Source of the DNA: Armatimonadota bacterium
Lineage (GTDB): Bacteria; Sysuimicrobiota; Sysuimicrobiia; Sysuimicrobiales; Sysuimicrobiaceae
DNA: 64,000 bases
Assembly (NCBI GenBank): GCA_031432545.1
Contig: JAVKGX010000003.1
Coordinates: 134,012-198,011 of the forward strand
Direction of reading: 5' to 3'
Of the stretch, positions 60,133-64,000 are shown piece after piece; the first letter of the stretch is position 1; every line of letters begins with the position of its first letter. Below the pieces are notes generated by a model. That model was given only the letters and a program-made list of their open reading frames with translations, did no database searches and was not told the origin of the DNA. Made by a program: the position numbers and the translations under genes.

Positions 60133-62475
60133 TCATACGTTTCTCCTCTTCCCGGCCTGCTGGATCAACTGGAACAACGCGTCCGGGTGCAGGGGCATCT
60201 GCGTGACGACCAGGTCTAGGTCGTCGAGGGCATCCTCGATCGCCTGGGCGACAACGGCCGGTACCGGGATCACGCCTCCCTCGCCCGCGCCCTTCACCCC
60301 CAGCGGGTTGAGGGGCGTCGGCGTCTGGCGGTGCACGATCTCGATGTCGGGCACCTCCATAGCCGTGGGAATCTGGAAGTCCATGAACGACCCCGTCAGC
60401 AGCTGGCCGTCTTGGTCGTACACGAGACGTTCGTAGAACGACCCGCCGATGCCTTGCGCCACGCCGCCGTGGATCTGGCCGTCGAGGATCATCGGATTGA
60501 TGACGACCCCGCAGTCGTGGACGACGACGTATCGCAGGAACCGGATCGTCGCGGTCTGCGGATCCACCTCGACGAGCGCCGCGTGCACACCGTTGGCGAA
60601 CGTCCCGCGCGGCGGGGCGAAGTAGCGGGTCGCCTCCAACCCAGGCCCTTCCCACTCGGAGGGGATTACGCCGCGCAGGGGGTTGGCAGCGCGCGCCACC
60701 TCCCCGAGCGGGACCGACCGCCCGGGCGCTCCGCGCACCGCGACCCGACCATGGGCCAACTCGAGATCCTCGGGGCTCGCCTCGAGCATCGTGGCGGCGA
60801 CCGTAAGCGCCTTCTCGCGTACCGCTTGGGCCGCCAGGTGGACGGCGGTCCCGGCCACCACCGCGGCGCGGCTGGCGAACGTACCGGTCCCCCAGCCAAA
60901 CGCCCCGGTGTCTCCGGTCGTCACGTGCACGTCCCCGACGTCCACACCCAGCGCGTCGGCGACGATCTGAGCGAACGACGTGAAGTGCCCCTGACCCTGC
61001 GTGCCCACACCCGTGGCCACGTGTACCTTGCCGGAGGGCTCGACCGTGACGCGGCAACCCTCGTAGGGTCCGATGCCCGACCCTTCGACGTAGCAGGCGA
61101 ACCCCAGGCCAACACGGCGCCCCTGCGCCCGGAACTCGGCCTTTCGCTGCGGCCACCGCTCGTAGTCGACGGCCCCAAGCGCGTCTTCGAGCGTCGCGGG
61201 GTAGTCGCCGCTGTCGTAGACGAGCGTGGCACCGTCCTGGTAGATGAGCCCGACGTCGTAGGGGAACTCGTCGGGCCGGATGAAGTTGCGGCGGCGGATC
61301 TCCGCGCGGTCGATGCCCATGCGGCGCGCCGCCAGGTCCAGCAGCCGCTCCATAACGAACACGCCGTGCGGCCGGCCCGCGCCGCGGTAGGGGCTGACCA
61401 TCGTCTTGTTCGTGAACACCGCACGGAACTCCGCGTGGTAGTTGGGGATCCTGTACGGACCGGGCAGCGTGCACTCGGCCACGATCGGGACGATCAGCCC
61501 GTACGGGATGTAGGCTCCGGCGTCGTAGAGGAACACGGTGCGCACGCCGAGGATACGCCCGTCGGAGGTAAGCGCGATCTCTGCGTCGTGGATTTGCGTG
61601 CGCTCGTGGTTGGTCGCCAAGAAATGTTCGCGGCGGTCCTCGATCCACTTGACCGGGCGGCCCAGGCGCATCGCGGCCAGCGGCACGAGGATCTCCTCCG
61701 GGTAGCACATCATGATCTTCGGCCCGAAGCCGCCGCCGACGTCGGGCGCGATCACCCGCACATCCTTCTGCCCGAGATCGAACAACTCGGCCAGGTAGTT
61801 GCGGATGCGGATGGGCGCCTGCGTGCTGTCCCAGACGGTGAGTTGCCGCGTCCGGGCGTCCCAGTGGGCGACGACGCCCCGGGACTCCATGGGCGCGGCC
61901 ATCCCGCGGTCCATGACGAACCGCTGGGCGACCACGACGTCCGCCTGCGCCCGGGCGGCCTCGTAGTCGCCAACCCGCTGGGTGTAGTGGGCCGCGGTGT
62001 TGGTCCCGGCGTCAGGGTGCACCAGGGCCGGCCTGTCGGCCGCCGCCTCCTCCAGGTCGACGACGGCCGGCAGTTCCTCGTAGTCCACCTCGATGAGCTC
62101 GGCGGCATCCTCGGCCACGTACCGGTTCTCGGCGACCACGAACGCGACCGGCTCACCGACGTGGCGGACCACCCCGGGGGCGAGCGCGTACTGGGTCTTG
62201 TGGTGCACCAGGGTGGGGTGCGGGATCAGCTTGGGCAGGGGGTCTCCGAGCCCAGGTGGCAGGTCGGCGTGCGTCAGCACGGCCAGCACACCGGGCAGTT
62301 CCCGCGCGCGCCGGGTGTCGATCCGGCGGATGCGGGCGTGGGCGTGGGGGCTGCGCAGTACCGCGGCGTGGGCCACCCCCGCCAAGCGGACGTCGTCCAC
62401 ATACGTCCCCTGGCCGGTCAGCAGCCTAGGGTCCTCGTTGCGTCGTACACGCTCACCGAACAGTCGAGTGGTCAT
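60133..62475 (-). CDS. Molybdenum hydroxylase large subunit, form II CoxL/xanthine dehydrogenase-like
   Basis: A 780-residue molybdopterin-cytosine-dinucleotide-type subunit. The active-site loop at about residues 360-367 reads P-Y-R-G-A-G-R-P, matching form II (A-Y-R-G-A-G-R) and not the A-Y-x-C-S-F-R of true form I CO dehydrogenase. The catalytic glutamate lies near 731 in K-G-A-G-E-G-G. Other motifs are D-V-G-G-G-F-G-P-K and G-Q-G-H-F-T-S-F-A-Q. It should hydroxylate a heterocycle or aldehyde; CO oxidation is unlikely. ATG 62475 follows AGGTGA. It begins the minus-strand operon that continues to allH and lipid genes. Confidence 0.92.
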   Translation of the reverse strand: MTTRLFGERVRRNEDPRLLTGQGTYVDDVRLAGVAHAAVLRSPHAHARIRRIDTRRARELPGVLAVLTHADLPPGLGDPLPKLIPHPTLVHHKTQYALAPGVVRHVGEPVAFVVAENRYVAEDAAELIEVDYEELPAVVDLEEAAADRPALVHPDAGTNTAAHYTQRVGDYEAARAQADVVVAQRFVMDRGMAAPMESRGVVAHWDARTRQLTVWDSTQAPIRIRNYLAELFDLGQKDVRVIAPDVGGGFGPKIMMCYPEEILVPLAAMRLGRPVKWIEDRREHFLATNHERTQIHDAEIALTSDGRILGVRTVFLYDAGAYIPYGLIVPIVAECTLPGPYRIPNYHAEFRAVFTNKTMVSPYRGAGRPHGVFVMERLLDLAARRMGIDRAEIRRRNFIRPDEFPYDVGLIYQDGATLVYDSGDYPATLEDALGAVDYERWPQRKAEFRAQGRRVGLGFACYVEGSGIGPYEGCRVTVEPSGKVHVATGVGTQGQGHFTSFAQIVADALGVDVGDVHVTTGDTGAFGWGTGTFASRAAVVAGTAVHLAAQAVREKALTVAATMLEASPEDLELAHGRVAVRGAPGRSVPLGEVARAANPLRGVIPSEWEGPGLEATRYFAPPRGTFANGVHAALVEVDPQTATIRFLRYVVVHDCGVVINPMILDGQIHGGVAQGIGGSFYERLVYDQDGQLLTGSFMDFQIPTAMEVPDIEIVHRQTPTPLNPLGVKGAGEGGVIPVPAVVAQAIEDALDDLDLVVTQMPLHPDALFQLIQQAGKRRNV

Positions 62476-62890
62476 CGGAAATCACCTGGACGGCACGTAG
62501 GCGCCCTCGCGGTCGCACAAGCCCCTGCCGATCCCCCTCTTCCCCGGGTAGGGTGTCCTAGAACGAATCACCGCCCCCGCACCGGTTCGCGGGCCGGCGG
62601 TGATCCGGGGTATGGCTAGCGCGAAGCGACTTTGGGTATATAGGGTTCGGCAGGTTGGCCCGGGAACCCTACCGGCCGAGCGCGGTGGCGCGGTTGGGGT
62701 CGTCCTTTCGGTCGAAGCCGGGATGATCTTTTGGAGGAATGGTGAACCCGATGACGGAAAACCTGGTGGGCCGGGGAGGAATTGACGACTTCGGCTCCGA
62801 AGGCACTTAAGATAGATCCGTACCCCATTCCCCGTGCGCAACGTCTCCGGCCCGATGGTCCAGAGTTCTGTGCCCCCGCAGGAGGTCGCG
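62476..62890. promoter_or_regulatory. Palindrome-rich divergent intergenic region
   Basis: This 415-base gap separates the hydroxylase operon from the diguanylate cyclase gene. It holds a large hairpin (ATCACCGCC at 62567-62575 with GGCGGTGAT at 62596-62604, plus inner CCCGC/GCGGG), a perfect inverted repeat TAGGGTTC (62641-62648)/GAACCCTA (62664-62671) beside a TATATA box, and a compact palindrome CTTCGGCTCCGAAG (62789-62802) just after TTGACG (62782-62787). The last could be an operator in a promoter whose -10 is TAAGAT (62808-62813), though that spacing of 20 is long. No known riboswitch was recognised. Confidence 0.45.
62739..62810 (+). CDS. Possible 23-residue small ORF
   Basis: An ATG at 62739 directly after GGAGGA opens a 23-codon frame ending in TAA. 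The peptide is acidic near its C terminus (G-G-I-D-D-F-G-S-E-G-T). The ribosome-binding site is too close for the ATG but well placed for the next GTG codon. It overlaps the candidate promoter of the next gene, so both cannot be fully right. I have no homology for it. Confidence 0.2.
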   Translation: MVNPMTENLVGRGGIDDFGSEGT

Positions 62891-63919
62891 GTGACACGTA
62901 CGCTTGCCCGAGGACCCAAGCCGGACCCGGCCTGGCGCATGGCCAGGGTGAGCCACCAGACCATGCTCGAGACCACCAAGCGGCTGCTGCGGCCGATGGA
63001 CATGGCCGCGGTCCTCGACGAGATCCTCACCCAGGTCCACACCCTGTTCGGTTACCGGATCGCGGCCGTGCTGTTGGTCGATCGCCAGGCGCGTGAGCTG
63101 TACTGTGCGGCACAGCGGGGCTGCAACCCGGACGTCGCAGAGAAGCGGCGGTTCCGCATCGGGAAGGATGGATTGGTGGGCTGGGTGGCCTACACCGGGT
63201 GGCCGTACTACGCCCCCGACGTCCATCGAGAGCCCCGATACATCGAAGCCGCCACCGGTGTGCGCTCCGAACTCGTGCTGCCCCTGCGCATCGAGGGTGA
63301 GGTCATCGGCGTCCTCAGCGTCGCCAGCACAGAGCCCGAAGCGTTCCCCGACGAGATGCGAGGGATGCTGGATGCGTACGCGACGCTGGCTGCCGCGGCC
63401 GTCCAGCGCGCCGACAGGGACGCCGAACTGGAGCGCATGGCCCTGACCGATTCCCTGACGGGGCTGGCGAACCACAGGGCGCTGCACCAGATGCTGCAGC
63501 GGGAACTCGCCCAGGCGGCCCGCTACACCTATCCCGTGGCGCTCCTGCTCCTGGACCTCGACGGGTTCAAGCAGGTCAATGACCTGTTCGGCCACATGTA
63601 CGGCGACGAGGTCCTGCGGCAGGTGGCCCGCATGATGACTGAGGTCAGCCGTGGCATGGACCTGCCGGCGCGCCTGGGCGGGGAGGAGTTCGTCCTCGTG
63701 CTGCCGCGCGCCCCCAAACTCGCCGCCCTACAGGTCGCCGAGCGGCTGCGCCGGCGGATCGAGGACGCCGCCCGCGAGGCCGAGATGCGCCTGAGCGCGA
63801 GCGTGGGCGTAGCCGTCTTCCCCGACGACGCGAGCACCCCCGACGCGCTGCTGCGGGCTGCGGATGAAGCGATGTACCGCGCCAAGCGCGCCGGCGGCAA
63901 CCGCGTGGAAGCTTCCTGA
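62891..63919 (+). CDS. Diguanylate cyclase with GAF sensor domain
   Basis: A 342-residue cytoplasmic signalling protein. A GAF domain spans about 36-171 (G-L-V-G-W-V-A-Y-T-G and S-E-L-V-L-P-L-R), and a GGDEF domain about 184-339. The active site is G-G-E-E-F at 263-267, with D-L-D-G-F-K-Q-V-N-D for metal and substrate. The product-inhibition site R-G-M-D (254-257) lies exactly five residues before it, so feedback control by cyclic di-GMP is expected. GTG 62891 has AGGAGG upstream; GTG 62834 would add 19 residues without homology. No membrane helix or EAL domain. Confidence 0.92.
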   Translation: MTRTLARGPKPDPAWRMARVSHQTMLETTKRLLRPMDMAAVLDEILTQVHTLFGYRIAAVLLVDRQARELYCAAQRGCNPDVAEKRRFRIGKDGLVGWVAYTGWPYYAPDVHREPRYIEAATGVRSELVLPLRIEGEVIGVLSVASTEPEAFPDEMRGMLDAYATLAAAAVQRADRDAELERMALTDSLTGLANHRALHQMLQRELAQAARYTYPVALLLLDLDGFKQVNDLFGHMYGDEVLRQVARMMTEVSRGMDLPARLGGEEFVLVLPRAPKLAALQVAERLRRRIEDAAREAEMRLSASVGVAVFPDDASTPDALLRAADEAMYRAKRAGGNRVEAS

Positions 63920-63952
63920 AACCGGCCGGCGGGTTGTGCTAGACTTCCCTTG

Positions 63953-63975
63953 ACCCCGGGTGCTCCCGGGGTTTT
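63953..63975 (+). terminator. Intrinsic terminator after the diguanylate cyclase gene
   Basis: ACCCCGGG (63953-63960), loop TGCT, and CCCGGGGT (63965-63972) form an 8-bp GC-rich stem followed by a short T-run (63972-63975). It lies 33 bases after the stop codon. It is the only hairpin in the window with a clear T-run. The last 25 bases of the window hold nothing I can identify. Confidence 0.65.
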
Positions 63976-64000
63976 GTAATGTCGGGGCCCTCAACCCAGC

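Noticed and set aside
60133-62475. Aerobic carbon monoxide dehydrogenase
   Set aside because: The active-site loop is of the form II type and lacks the A-Y-x-C-S-F-R motif needed for form I CO oxidation.
60331-62619. Plus-strand frame of over 760 codons opposite the hydroxylase large subunit
   Set aside because: Composition typical of antisense high-GC frames; the minus-strand gene has full active-site motifs.
62476-62890. Cyclic di-GMP riboswitch before the diguanylate cyclase gene
   Set aside because: The conserved GEMM core sequences are absent.
63950-63980. Promoter TTGACC with downstream TGTAAT at the end of the window
   Set aside because: Spacing of 19 bases and complete overlap with a convincing hairpin plus T-run make a terminator the better reading.

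Overview
This is a high-GC bacterial window with densely packed genes, TTG and GTG starts, 4-base start/stop overlaps and several Shine-Dalgarno sites of the GGAGG type. The rapZ-yvcK and gap-pgk-tpiA-secG-tRNA-Leu blocks, the DUF881/Sbp pair, a Thermus-order V/A-type ATPase and a complex I membrane arm with cyanobacterial/Chloroflexi-like NuoA features point to a Terrabacteria-type lineage (Deinococcota, Armatimonadota, CSP1-3-like or a deep Firmicutes relative). I cannot name the species from the sequence alone.

Region 1 (1-25.8 kb, plus strand) is housekeeping. It holds rapZ and yvcK, an MFS transporter with a C-terminal SPOR domain, then a near-consensus promoter with a 260-nt leader driving nuoA-H-J-K-L-M-N. 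That operon encodes only the membrane arm; B, C, D, E, F, G and I are absent. A nine-gene V/A-ATPase operon follows (G/H-I-K-E-C-F-A-B-D), then DUF881, sbp, gap, pgk, tpiA, secG and tRNA-Leu(GAG).

Region 2 (25.8-47.4 kb) is a nucleobase/nucleoside acquisition and catabolism island. Two complete BMP-family ABC cassettes (binding protein, double ATPase, two permeases) flank allF-allG, two of the three oxamate carbamoyltransferase components. Then come a small membrane protein with a fused accD-accA, a coiled-coil gene with 42-bp internal repeats, a codA-codB-SLOG operon (cytosine deaminase, permease, LOG-like protein), and a cyclase-family hydrolase followed by a class III CoA-transferase.

Region 3 (47.4-52 kb) is decayed accessory DNA. 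A SNF2-type helicase fragment is fused by deletion to the tail of a DUF1156 methylase, followed by an intact hicBA toxin-antitoxin pair and the tail of a DUF499 ATPase with an in-frame stop. These look like remains of one defence island. A beta-CASP metallo-hydrolase and a broken EamA transporter follow.

Region 4 (52-64 kb) has a YkoP-like gene and a beta-carbonic anhydrase on the plus strand, facing an eight-gene minus-strand run (62475 to 53217). This run joins a molybdenum hydroxylase (large subunit, CoxG, and an unusual CoxM-CoxS fusion) to allH, the third oxamate carbamoyltransferase component, and then to lipid/envelope genes (lipid kinase, diacylglycerol glucosyltransferase-like, MFS, polysaccharide deacetylase). 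A GAF-GGDEF diguanylate cyclase is transcribed divergently behind a palindrome-rich intergenic region and ends in an intrinsic terminator.

The binding-protein transporters, cytosine permease/deaminase, LOG-like protein, molybdenum hydroxylase and AllFGH could together scavenge and degrade purines or pyrimidines. This is inferred from context; no allantoinase, ureidoglycolate enzyme or carbamate kinase is present in the window.
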